The translations under genes and the position numbers were made by a program. Of a stretch of 64,000 nt of DNA, positions 25,909-34,300 are shown one piece after another. A model generated the notes under the pieces. The model ran no database searches and had not been told where the DNA came from. It was given only the letters and a program-made list of their open reading frames with translations. This stretch comes from Deltaproteobacteria bacterium GWB2_55_19. GTDB lineage: Bacteria > Desulfobacterota > GWC2-55-46. Position 1 is the first letter of the stretch. The number at the start of each line of letters is the position of its first letter. Location of the stretch: NCBI GenBank assembly GCA_001797465.1, contig MGPQ01000005.1, forward strand, positions 31,032 through 95,031, in the 5' to 3' direction.

Positions 25909-26277
25909 CCCCGTGTTGGACAAAGAGGCGTGCATCTTATTTGATCCTCGTCCTAACCCCAAATTGCGGGCAGCTACTTATATCCCACATTTCAAGAAAC
26001 CAACAAATAATGCCCATTCGGGACTCGTAGATACAGGCATAAAGGCTCGTAACCCGGCGTATAAGCCTGTAGAAAGGCGAGTGCCAAGGAGACCCTGACC
26101 GATTCGACTGTCCTTCTCTTTGACGTGCCATGAACAAAATTTGCGTTTACAGTCGGTCTCCGGGTTAAGGCACCTCTGAGTCTACATCATCACCTCCTTT
26201 TCCTCCACAGGATTTTCATAGACATACTGCTGATAGAGCTTCAGGCCGTCTAAGAATGTCTGAAGCGGGGTTCACCC
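25909..26277. other. Gene-free stretch with a possible gene remnant
   Basis: No intact gene is supported. Directly after the NYN stop, in the same leftward frame, a segment reads TFLDGLKLYQQYVYEN and ends near 26185. It lies behind two stop codons and may be a decayed C-terminus. Confidence 0.4.
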
Positions 26278-26964
26278 CTATCTGTTTCCATTGCCACAGC
26301 GCCTATCTTTCATCATAAGATATCCTTTCAGGTCGTTCAAATCGTGAAAGGCCGTAGCTACATTCCTTATCTCCAAAGACGTCATATCCGACCGTCCAAC
26401 ACAAATGATCTTCTTCCCCAAGTTCTTGAGATGGTTGAACACAACCACGAAATCGGAATCCCCGCCGAAAAACACCAGCTCGTCATATCTGTCTATCTCG
26501 GTCAGAAGCCTGAAAGCTATCTCCACGTCCATGTTGCCCTTTATCTTATCCGGCAGCACCTTAACTTCCTTGTCGATGACGTTATATCCGCTGTATATCA
26601 GTGCCTTCCTGAAGGCGTGATACCTGCTGATCTTTTCAACCTCCGACGCCGGTGGATACGCGGTGAAAAAAAAGGCCCCGCTCATCTTCTTCCGGCTGCC
26701 GAAATAACGATATGCCTTCTCCCAGTCTATGAACCAACCGTTATTCATCTGCGCGTAAAACATATTCCCGCCATCAACAAACAACGCAACCCTTTCCTCA
26801 GCTACATGACCCTTACGCTTCTCACCATCATGTTTCATGGCGTCATGAGCTTCTTCCTTACATGAAGAACATGTTCCTGACCTTAAATCCTCCCACCTTC
26901 CGCAAACCCTACAGATACCATTAGAATCCTTAGCCGCTCCACCTCTGTGAGCCTTAAGTCTCAT
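26278..26964 (-). CDS. NYN (PIN-like) domain protein with zinc ribbon
   Basis: This 228-residue protein has an N-terminal Cys cluster (CRVCGRW, CSSCKE, residues 18-37) and a LabA/DUF88-type NYN domain from about residue 60. The acidic catalytic-type positions lie in LFVDGGNMFY, GNMDVEIAFR and FFGGDSDFVVVF. NYN proteins are usually RNases acting on structured RNA. It sits alone on the minus strand in the element's accessory region. ATG 26964 is the only start covering the zinc ribbon. Confidence 0.8.
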   Translation of the reverse strand: MRLKAHRGGAAKDSNGICRVCGRWEDLRSGTCSSCKEEAHDAMKHDGEKRKGHVAEERVALFVDGGNMFYAQMNNGWFIDWEKAYRYFGSRKKMSGAFFFTAYPPASEVEKISRYHAFRKALIYSGYNVIDKEVKVLPDKIKGNMDVEIAFRLLTEIDRYDELVFFGGDSDFVVVFNHLKNLGKKIICVGRSDMTSLEIRNVATAFHDLNDLKGYLMMKDRRCGNGNR

Positions 26965-27122
26965 ATTCGTACGCTCCTTGTTCTCAGTCTGCTAAGCTCG
27001 CAATCCTTTAAAAGTCTCTCTCCTCGTTAGCAACAAAAGCGCTGAACCGCCAAACATAGAAACCGACGAACCACCAAACGCGCCAAACAAAACCCTCAAG
27101 CACCAGAAAGCTCATCTCCCGC

Positions 27123-27482
27123 TCAAATCTTCTTCAGCTCCGGATGCCTTCTCAGCCGCGCCCTTACCCTTAATTTCACCTTCTGTGCTACCCTTACTAG
27201 AAACGGCAATGTCTTCGGATTCATTCTAAACCGGCGCCTGCACAAGGAAGCAACCTCCCGTGGGGTCTTTCTCGGGTCCCTACCAAACTTTTTCTCCAGC
27301 CACGCCTCCAAATCCTTCCACACGAGATCGGGATAGGTCATCTCACAGACCAACTGCATCCACTGAAGGCGCCTGGCTTCACTGAGTTCGGCAAGAAGAC
27401 CATCGATAAAAAGCCTTTGATGGCGGGCATCAACACAATTGAGCATCCTGGCGGCCGTGATTGCGCATTTTTCCTGATTCAT
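27123..27482 (-). CDS. Small basic protein, paralogue A (119 aa)
   Basis: This 119-residue, strongly basic protein starts at ATG 27482 (MNQEKCAITAARML) behind GGAGGA. It shares layout and residues with the next gene to the right: MNQ-K start, RLQW(M/L), YP, a KTP/RTP turn with V(A/S)(S/M)(L/C)C, and a P(F)L(V/M)(R/K)(V/M)A(Q/R)(K/R)VK(L/C)RV ending. The tail is arginine-rich, which fits nucleic-acid binding. No named family is recognised. Confidence 0.6.
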   Translation of the reverse strand: MNQEKCAITAARMLNCVDARHQRLFIDGLLAELSEARRLQWMQLVCEMTYPDLVWKDLEAWLEKKFGRDPRKTPREVASLCRRRFRMNPKTLPFLVRVAQKVKLRVRARLRRHPELKKI

Positions 27483-27540
27483 AGTGTCCTCCTTCCCGCT
27501 AAAAGCACCAAACGCACCAAACCGCTGAAGGGAGCAGTCA

Positions 27541-27924
27541 TCAACCCTGCCAATCGTCTTCCTGGCCGGCATATCCCTCAGGGTGCATCCGCATACGCAT
27601 CAAAACCCTGCATTTTACCCTCCGCGCCATCTTCATCAGGAACGGATACATCTTTAAGTTCGTATGGTAGTAATTGACACACATTGAAACTATCATCCCG
27701 GGGGTTCTCTTCATGTCGCTTCTAAACATCCCTTCCATCCAGCGGTCTATCTTCATCCATCTTGTCTCCGGGTAAAGGGTATGACAGGTCCACTCAAGCC
27801 ATTGAAGGCGCTTTTTATCGCAGAAACCCTTAGTAAGAGTCTTCATGAAAAGACGCTGCTGAGAGTAATCGTCGAGGCCTTTGACCAACTTGATACCGGT
27901 TGCGACATACTTTTTCTGATTCAT
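27541..27924 (-). CDS. Small basic protein, paralogue B (127 aa)
   Basis: This is the tandem relative of the preceding gene (MNQKKYVATGIKLVKG start; KKRLQWLEW; YPFLMKMARRVKCRVLMRMR near the end). The two probably arose by duplication and have since diverged strongly. It lies closest to the divergent control region before parM, with a 20-bp palindrome 65 bases upstream. Function is unknown. Confidence 0.6.
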   Translation of the reverse strand: MNQKKYVATGIKLVKGLDDYSQQRLFMKTLTKGFCDKKRLQWLEWTCHTLYPETRWMKIDRWMEGMFRSDMKRTPGMIVSMCVNYYHTNLKMYPFLMKMARRVKCRVLMRMRMHPEGYAGQEDDWQG

Positions 27925-27988
27925 AATTAGCCTTTCTTTCTATGTTATTAATCAATCCAGTAGCATCCTGACAGAATTTGAGCAGCCG

Positions 27989-28008
27989 ACATATAAGTAC
28001 TTATATGT
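27989..28008. promoter_or_regulatory. Perfect 20-bp palindrome, likely operator
   Basis: ACATATAAGT is followed directly by its reverse complement ACTTATATGT. It sits 65 bases before the 127-aa gene and shares the ACATATA core with the repeat at 29937-29958. Confidence 0.65.
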
Positions 28009-28191
28009 TGTGTGTTAATTTGACTGCTACAATCCGCTCCGAAACAAAATATGCCCTGTGAATAAAGGGCAATTTTTTCAAACGGGATGTTCGGCCACAT
28101 GCCTACTAAAAGGTCCGGTCGCCATACGCGACTCTTGACGGAGACGATGAGCTCCATATATGTATTACCTTTGAAAGTCAGGCGGCGAGGA

Positions 28192-28210
28192 AAGAAATTG
28201 AAAATTTCTT
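28192..28210. repeat. Short inverted repeat
   Basis: AAGAAATT and AATTTCTT are separated by GAA, between the small-protein genes and parM. It could be an operator or part of a partition site. Confidence 0.45.
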
Positions 28211-28658
28211 GTATAGAGGAACTTTTTTATTTTTATCAAGTCATAGAATGAAACGAACTAAACATTAAAATTGCCGATTTTAAAAAAATGCCAGGAACAA
28301 TTTTGATTTTTTTGTGGTTCTGCCCTGAAAAGTCTCTACATGACCCTTCCTGAATCTATTCCCATCAAAGAATGCTAAAAATCCCCACCACTCACCCCGA
28401 CTCTACGATCCCATAAACCACCGAAACGTCCCCGTGATTTAAATTTGCGCTTCGAATCTCATGCCAAAAAAGTCGCAATAGGTAAGCTACCGTCTTTTCG
28501 AGAAAATTCCGGAGATGGTACCAATCTGGTTCCTTTCTTTCACAAAAAAACGGCAAAAATCATTTAAAAGTTCCTAATTCCGCACTCTCTGGCGGTAATA
28601 CATGAATATGACGGCAAGAATTTCCTATATCAATCAATTCAAAAGGATGGAAAAGGAT

Positions 28659-29627
28659 ATGCAGAAGATAGTAGGCATCGACTTGGGATTTGGTTTCTGC
28701 AAGGTATTCTCTGACAACGGAAGGCACATATTTCCTTCAATCGCGGGCCCTTGTAACGAAGAGGTCCTGAGAGTTTCAGGGGTGCGTAACCCGGCTTATG
28801 AACACGAGACCGTCTTTCTCGACAACAAGAAGTTCCTGGTCGGGAACAGCGCTGCCAGATACTCCGAAAGGGTCTACCAGGCAAGGGACAAGGACTGGAT
28901 AGACTCGTTTACCTACCGCTGCCTGCTGCACCACGCCCTAAGGCTCGCCGGAGTCGACAACTCGTCCCTAACTCCCCAGGAAACGGTTATTGTAACCGGA
29001 CTGCCGGTCACCCATTACCGCTCCTGCAGGCCCAAGCTCATAGACCTCGTAAAGAGCATGGCCCATCCTGACGTATCCGTCAAAGTGACCCTGCAACCCC
29101 TCGGCAGCTATTTCGATCACCTCCTCTGCGATGACGGGGGCATACAAGACATGGAACTCGTACACAACCGGGTCGGGGTCATAGACATCGGTTTCTACAC
29201 GAGCGATTTTATAACAGTTGAGTCCCTCGAACTCGTGAAGAACCTCTTGGAGACGCGAGAAGGTGGGATGTCCTCGGTCTACCAGGAGATAGCCAGGGAC
29301 ATATTCAACAGCCACGGCATCAGGAAGGAGACCTACGAAGTCGAGCGCGTAGTCGCCGACGGCTACGTAAAGGTGTACGGCGAGAAGAAGAGGATCGCCG
29401 ACATTGTACGGCCGAGGTTCGAGAGGTTCGCCAGGGAGATCGAATCAACGGCAAGGATATTGTGGAAAGACGGGGCCGATATCGACCGGATTCTTGTAAC
29501 AGGCGGGGGAAGCGAAGACTTGAAGGATTATCTTGAATTCTACAAGCACGCTACTTTCATGTCTGGCGGCCAGTTCGCCAACGTAAGAGGTTACGTGAAA
29601 TTCGCCAGGAGCCTAAAGGAGGTATAA
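28659..29627 (+). CDS. ParM/StbA-like actin-type partition ATPase
   Basis: This 322-residue actin-fold ATPase resembles plasmid ParM/StbA proteins that form filaments to push DNA copies apart. Phosphate loop 1 is IVGIDLGFGFCKV at residues 4-16, phosphate loop 2 is VIDIGFYTSDF near residue 178, and the adenosine motif is ILVTGGGSEDL near 284. ATG 28659 gives the usual family length; in-frame ATGs at 28647 and 28602 also exist, and none has a clear ribosome-binding site. The next gene starts two bases after its stop. Confidence 0.82.
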   Translation: MQKIVGIDLGFGFCKVFSDNGRHIFPSIAGPCNEEVLRVSGVRNPAYEHETVFLDNKKFLVGNSAARYSERVYQARDKDWIDSFTYRCLLHHALRLAGVDNSSLTPQETVIVTGLPVTHYRSCRPKLIDLVKSMAHPDVSVKVTLQPLGSYFDHLLCDDGGIQDMELVHNRVGVIDIGFYTSDFITVESLELVKNLLETREGGMSSVYQEIARDIFNSHGIRKETYEVERVVADGYVKVYGEKKRIADIVRPRFERFAREIESTARILWKDGADIDRILVTGGGSEDLKDYLEFYKHATFMSGGQFANVRGYVKFARSLKEV

Positions 29628-29629
29628 AA

Positions 29630-29902
29630 ATGAAAACACAGAGTAAAAATGGCTCTAACTCCCGTAAGACATTGGTGGTCAAGGTAACGTTCTCAAGCCT
29701 GAACACGATTGATGCCGAAATCATACCAATCCTGGAGAAGCAGAGGAACAAGGCGAGCTATGTCAGGAAGGCAATCTTTTGCCACATCAAAGGCCTACCG
29801 AATAAACGGCCGGGCGAGGACCTGAACCCTTCAGCCACCAGGCACAAGCTGAACGCGGCTATGAAGGGAAAAATGTCCATGCTCGAGAACCCGGACTTTT
29901 AG
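29630..29902 (+). CDS. ParR-like DNA-binding adaptor
   Basis: This 90-residue basic protein directly follows parM. The segment TLVVKVTFSSLNTIDAEIIPILEKQRNKASYVRKAIFCHI contains a strand followed by two helices, like a ribbon-helix-helix domain; the tail is charged. Position and layout match ParR/StbB, which binds the partition site and couples DNA to the ParM filament. A GGAGG lies just before ATG 29630. The assignment rests mostly on context. Confidence 0.6.
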   Translation: MKTQSKNGSNSRKTLVVKVTFSSLNTIDAEIIPILEKQRNKASYVRKAIFCHIKGLPNKRPGEDLNPSATRHKLNAAMKGKMSMLENPDF

Positions 29903-29919
29903 GAAGGAGCATTTACCTC

Positions 29920-29958
29920 TTGACAAAAGTTATTTGTATATGTATTAAAATACATATA
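29920..29958 (+). promoter_or_regulatory. Promoter with overlapping 22-bp inverted-repeat operator
   Basis: TTGACA (29920-29925) and extended -10 TG-TATTAA (29943-29948) have a 17-base spacer. An inverted repeat, TATATGTATT (29937-29946) and AATACATATA (29949-29958), covers the -10 box and touches the ATG at 29958. Transcription would begin only a few bases before that ATG. Confidence 0.65.
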
Positions 29959-30293
29959 TGAAGAGAGAAACACCCGAGCAGGTATTTGAATGGTTCAAGA
30001 ATGAAGTACAGAAACTCTGGCCGGTTGCGAAAGGTTCTTTTGGGCTCAGAAAGAACACCTGCGTACGTTCAGATTGCAAAGCCTGCAAAAAAGGTAAGGG
30101 ACATCCGGTTTATACGCTTCATATCGGTGTGAAAGACAGGAAAACCTCTATTTATATACCCGAGGAGTTGGCAGGGACTGTGGAAAAGGCTGTCAGCAAC
30201 GGCAGGGAACTCGAAAAGCTCGCGGTACTCGCCGGCGAACGGTATGTAAAGGCTTTAAAAAGGGAAAGAGAACGGGAGCGTAAGAAAAAGTGA
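29958..30293 (+). CDS. DUF6788-like protein
   Basis: This 111-residue protein has a Cys motif CVRSDCKACKKGKGHP near residue 33, followed by YTLHIGVKDRKTSIYIP and a basic tail (KRERERERKKK). It resembles small proteins annotated as DUF6788 in plasmids and mobile elements. The start abuts an operator and lacks a ribosome-binding site, so translation may be leaderless. Its TGA overlaps a GTG of the next frame. Function is unknown. Confidence 0.6.
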   Translation: MKRETPEQVFEWFKNEVQKLWPVAKGSFGLRKNTCVRSDCKACKKGKGHPVYTLHIGVKDRKTSIYIPEELAGTVEKAVSNGRELEKLAVLAGERYVKALKRERERERKKK

Positions 30294-30304
30294 AGGGAGG
30301 GGCG

Positions 30305-30565
30305 ATGGATAAGACCGATCTCAAAATCAGCGCTACGGACTTGAAACAATGGTCTTTTTGCCCTCGCCAGTGGTTTTACTATAAGGTAACCGGACAAAAA
30401 CCGAAGTTCAACAAGGCTATCAAAGGGGGCCTTGCACACCACCGGCTAAAAGGAGAGGCGGTGGACTCGGTTGTCAGGGCCCAAAATAACCTTGTTTTCA
30501 TGTTCAAGACAGGGGGTGTTATATGCTTGTTATTGTTTTCGTTATACTGGCTTTTTTTACGATAA
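30305..30565 (+). CDS. Cas4-like nuclease, N-terminal part with membrane segment
   Basis: This 86-residue frame starts at ATG 30305 after GGGAGG. ISATDLKQWSFCPRQWFYYKVTG is the N-terminal Cas4/PD-(D/E)XK signature with the first cluster cysteine, followed by an AHHRLKGE histidine region. From about residue 60 it becomes hydrophobic (VICLLLFSLYWLFL) and stops. The rest of a Cas4-type protein is encoded in the -1 frame by the overlapping downstream ORF. It is either a split protein or one product joined by frameshifting. Confidence 0.65.
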   Translation: MDKTDLKISATDLKQWSFCPRQWFYYKVTGQKPKFNKAIKGGLAHHRLKGEAVDSVVRAQNNLVFMFKTGGVICLLLFSLYWLFLR

Positions 30566-30999
30566 TACTGGTCTCCTGGATTGTCCTTCTGAAAAGGCGT
30601 TCGGAAGCCGGCATAGGCGGCTGGGTGAAGGATTCGGACCTCAAAGGCGGAGGGAGGAAATATGTTGACCAGGCTACCGGAATAGTAGCCAAGCCTGATA
30701 TAGTTCTAAAGGGCAAGGTCATCGAGGTTAAGAGTTACGCCGTGAAGAATAGACCATTTAGTGGAGATATTCTTCAAACCACTGCCGAGATGAACGCCGT
30801 TGGAGTGGGTAAGGCCGAAATCCATTATCTAAACAGGAAATTCCGAGTGGAGAACACCCTACATCTGAGAGGCGTTCTTATGCGCGTTTTTCATACGATG
30901 AAAGAGCATCTTGACCATAATACAGCGCCGCATGGGACTCCTACTAAGGGGAGATGCCGGGTTTGTGAATTTAACGACATATGCCAGGAACGGTGCTGA
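30523..30999 (+). CDS. Cas4-like nuclease, catalytic and iron-sulfur part
   Basis: This 158-residue frame has an N-terminal membrane helix (residues 1-24). The PD-(D/E)XK core then follows (AKPDIVLKGKVIEVKSY, with D and ExK; QTTAEMNAVG), and the C-terminal CRVCEFNDICQERC cluster supplies the other iron-sulfur cysteines of Cas4/AddB-type nucleases. An AGGGGG site lies about eight bases before ATG 30523, so independent translation is possible. No cas1 or cas2 and no CRISPR array are present, so the role is likely DNA processing or defence rather than spacer acquisition. Confidence 0.72.
   Translation: MLVIVFVILAFFTIILVSWIVLLKRRSEAGIGGWVKDSDLKGGGRKYVDQATGIVAKPDIVLKGKVIEVKSYAVKNRPFSGDILQTTAEMNAVGVGKAEIHYLNRKFRVENTLHLRGVLMRVFHTMKEHLDHNTAPHGTPTKGRCRVCEFNDICQERC
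30553..30559 (+). other. Canonical -1 slippery heptamer T TTT TTA
   Basis: In the frame of the N-terminal Cas4-like ORF the bases read T|TTT|TTA, the XXXYYYZ arrangement used for -1 frameshifting. Slippage would move ribosomes into the catalytic ORF six bases before the first frame's stop codon path ends. The T run could also be an indel hot spot. Confidence 0.55.
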
Positions 31000-31073
31000 A
31001 ATTCGAGTGAACTGCAAAAAGCAACTCAACAATTTTTACTCATAATGGCCTGGCAACGATCATTTTACCCATC

Positions 31074-31102
31074 TTGACAGCCCTAGAGGCCAAGAGTAGA
31101 AT
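31074..31102 (+). promoter_or_regulatory. Sigma-70 promoter of the small membrane protein
   Basis: TTGACA (31074-31079) and TAGAAT (31097-31102) have a 17-base spacer, 23 bases before the start codon. Confidence 0.6.
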
Positions 31103-31125
31103 GGTGTCAAAAGGAGCGTAACCTT

Positions 31126-31308
31126 ATGGATATTTTAATTATATGGGGTGTTGGGATCGCATTTCTAATTATTATCGCCATTGTAAATAAAATAAAAAAG
31201 GCTAAAGGGATTGAAAAAGTGGCAGTCGAGTCTCATCACTATCCGCTTGATATTGGAAAGGAAATGGACTTCCCTAACACAGGTGGTTACCGAAAAAACA
31301 AATTTTAA
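31126..31308 (+). CDS. Small single-pass membrane protein (60 aa)
   Basis: This 60-residue protein has one hydrophobic helix (residues 4-21, IIWGVGIAFLIIIAIV) and a basic, polar tail. AGGAG lies upstream and a good promoter precedes it. Its stop overlaps the stop of traG on the opposite strand. It is not recognised; an entry-exclusion or membrane-toxin type role is possible but unsupported. Confidence 0.6.
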   Translation: MDILIIWGVGIAFLIIIAIVNKIKKAKGIEKVAVESHHYPLDIGKEMDFPNTGGYRKNKF

Positions 31309-34300
31309 TCGGGTTTCTTTCTTAGTTCCTCCAAATCCATCTGACGTATATTCTCGCCTACCTTGTCGAGCACATGTTTAGCTGTGCCTACCGGGGCATC
31401 TGCTCCATAGTCTATTGATTTTGCTTCTCTGGATTGGTCATAGAGATTTTGCGTAAAATCACCTATCTTGCCTGCCACATATTTTTCTGTAGTATTTCTA
31501 TCGAACCCTTTTTCTTTGGCCTCTGATACCGATTGACGGATGAGTTTATCGTACTCTGAAGTAAGTAAATTAACATTTTCTTCTTCTGCTGATCTTCTAC
31601 CTATTATCCCATCTACACTTCCAGATATCCCTCCGCCGTTTCCAAGTATACTTAAACCAACTCCTCCGTGTAAGTTGCCACTTGCACTACCATCTGAATA
31701 TCCCATACTCTTCCCTTTTCGACTCAACCATTTTCCCATATCCTCCCCGAGGTCCTTGGCGGTCTCGGCAATATTGGCGTTGCGTTTATACTTGTTAAGC
31801 GTGGGATCAGATACGAAACTCGCTATCGCTGGATCCCTTGCCAGCGCCATTTGCATTGCGGAGCCAAGATTAACCCCGTGATCCGAGATACCCTTGTCCA
31901 CGTCCTTATGGATTGCTTCCCTCCCGGAAGTCCTATTGCTCAAATCCTTCCAATCCGTCTCCGCCCCATGCTTCGCGTGGAATGTAGCGCTCTTGCCGTC
32001 TAAGCCTGTTTCCGCCTTAAAGGCTATAGCCTCACTGCCTTTCAGCCCTTTGGCTATCTCTTCCAGCCCTTCAGCGGCTGCGCCATGCCCGTTGGCCCTG
32101 AGATCCCTGGCTTTCTCCAGAGCCTCAGAAGCGGTAAGAGTGCCTTCCCTTGTAACCTTGCCACCGCCAATAGAGACCGAGCCGTTTGAGTCCAGTAATT
32201 CGGCCCCGGTAAAGCTCAACGCGCCGGTCTCAGAGTTTACGCCGATACCCTGTTTTTTAACTATCATACCGGATTTTACAGGACCGCCATCGGGATTATC
32301 GGCCCCGAGAGCCTTATTGAGGGCGCGACTTGACTCCGGCGTTATCGTGCCTCCGTTTTCAAACTGTGCAAGCTTCGATATCGCCGCTGAAGCTCCTTCT
32401 GACTCATAAGTCTCAGGGAAAAGAGCCGCCGCTTTAGTGGACATTTGCTGTAATTTTCCGATATCTTCAGCGCCCTGAGTGGAGCCTTTCATCCTGGCCA
32501 GCTCGATACCTGCGGCAGTTTTCTGATCTCTAAACTTTTTAGACATTTCTTCTTTGGAAAGCTCATTGCCGTTGCCATCCTTGGCAAAAGAATCATAAAG
32601 ACCCATCGTCTCCGAATCGTCCTTGAAATGTTCAGCAAAATCCTCCTTTGAAGAAGAACCTTTGAGAAAACTATTGAAATTACCAAGAGCGACAGAACTT
32701 ACACCGTATTTATTAGCCATAAAATCTCTGACCGCCCCGCTGTTGAAATACTCCCCTAACTTCGCCCCCTTTTCTGCTCCCCCGTGTATGCCGATAGCCG
32801 CTGCTGAAACCTCTGCCGGCAGGCCTGTGGCATCCGAAAGACTCTTAACTGCGCGCAGCGTGCCTTCACCTTTTTCTATGTTATCAAACAGTCCTATTTT
32901 CGCCCCCTCTTCAGCAGCTGAACGTATATTTCCATCACCCCAGTGTTTAATTTCCCCAAGGCCCTGGAGTATCTGAGAAACTCCTCTATTAGCTTCACCG
33001 TCGCTTTTTTGATCTATCCAATTATCAGTCCCACCTACCGCATCGGTCTGCTTCCCAAAACTATCGACATTTGCGGACGTCGTTGCCGAGTTAAAATCAC
33101 CGATATTGTTCCCTACGTTTACAGGGCCGCCATACCTTCTATTAAGGTTTCTGGCTTCCGTGGCTGCGGCCATATCATGTTGCGCCGTAATACTCTGCCT
33201 GTCAAACCCAGAGGTGTTCGCCTGCGCGATGCTCTGCCCTATCCCCCGGTCAAAATTGCTGACATAAGATCCCCTCCCCTCTGCCGTCAGGCTTGCGCTC
33301 CCGGCGGCCCTTCCGCCCCCCTCCACAGTACCCTGCATGGAGCCCGCCGCCCTGGCAAAGGCTTCGCCGCCAAATCTTATGATCCCGAAGACTATGCTCG
33401 AGGACAGCATGACGCCCAGGACCCTCATATACCCCATCACGCTCAAAACCCGCGCGGCGTATTCATCGAAAGAAAAGATGCTCACGAAAGCGGTGCTGTG
33501 TGTCCTGAGAGAAGCAAGAATGTCATACGCGTAGCTCATGGCGAAATTATGGAGAATCACATCCATGACCCCCCATACGGCAAGCCAGGTAAGGAGCCCG
33601 AGAAAATACCCGAACGCCTCAAGCGCGAATGTAGCTATGAAAAGAAAAAGGAGCGGCGTTATGGCGAACGCGACGGAGAGCATCACACTCCTGAAGATCG
33701 GGATGAACTCGTTGGCCATTATCCCCACACCCATCATCCCGGAAGCGGCTTCTCTAGCCCCGACGAACTGCGCAGTTTCGACGGGATTCCCCTGGATCAT
33801 GATGTTGTTGATATCCTGGGCTATATACATCTGCAATAATATAAAGTTCGGATCGGTCCCGGCGTAACCCGCCAAACTCTCAATATGGGAAAAGAAAACC
33901 TCTTTGCACCTGACAAGTTCCTGTGGAGAATTCTTCGAATAGCCGGTCTTGGAGCAGAAATCCCCGAACATCTGCTCCAAATAAGCCGAGGTAAACTTAC
34001 TATTAAGATAGGTATAGGCATCCTGGCAGCTCGTGGTGGCGCCGCTCCTGTTGGCCTCAGAATACACGATCGAGTATATATTGGGATAATCGGCCTGTGC
34101 AAAAGTGCCGGTCATGAAGTTCTGGTCGACCCTGAAGTCGTTTTGCGATATATCGCCGGAAAGGACCCCAAAAAGATAGCATTCCATGACGAAGCTATCG
34201 AGAGTTTTCTGGTCGTAACTGTCGGAAAACCGGAAATCCTTCTGTACGAAACCGTAAAGCTCCCTGATCATATCCATGCCCTGGCCGTTTCCCGCGTCGT

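Larger units (their letters stand above)
27925..28658. other. Divergent control region before parM
   Basis: This long gene-free stretch separates the leftward small-protein genes from the rightward par genes. It holds a 20-bp palindrome, a second inverted repeat and operator-like half-sites (TATATGTATTA at 28157-28167, CTAAACATTAAAA at 28258-28270). A centromere-like site for ParR would be expected here. A 69-codon leftward frame inside it (27948-28157) is not supported. Confidence 0.5.

Noticed and set aside
27948..28157. 69-codon leftward frame in the parM upstream region
   Set aside because: No ribosome-binding site, no recognisable protein features, and it covers a palindrome and operator-like sites.
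30305..30999. CRISPR-Cas locus because of the Cas4-like gene
   Set aside because: No cas1, cas2, effector genes or direct-repeat array are present anywhere in the window.
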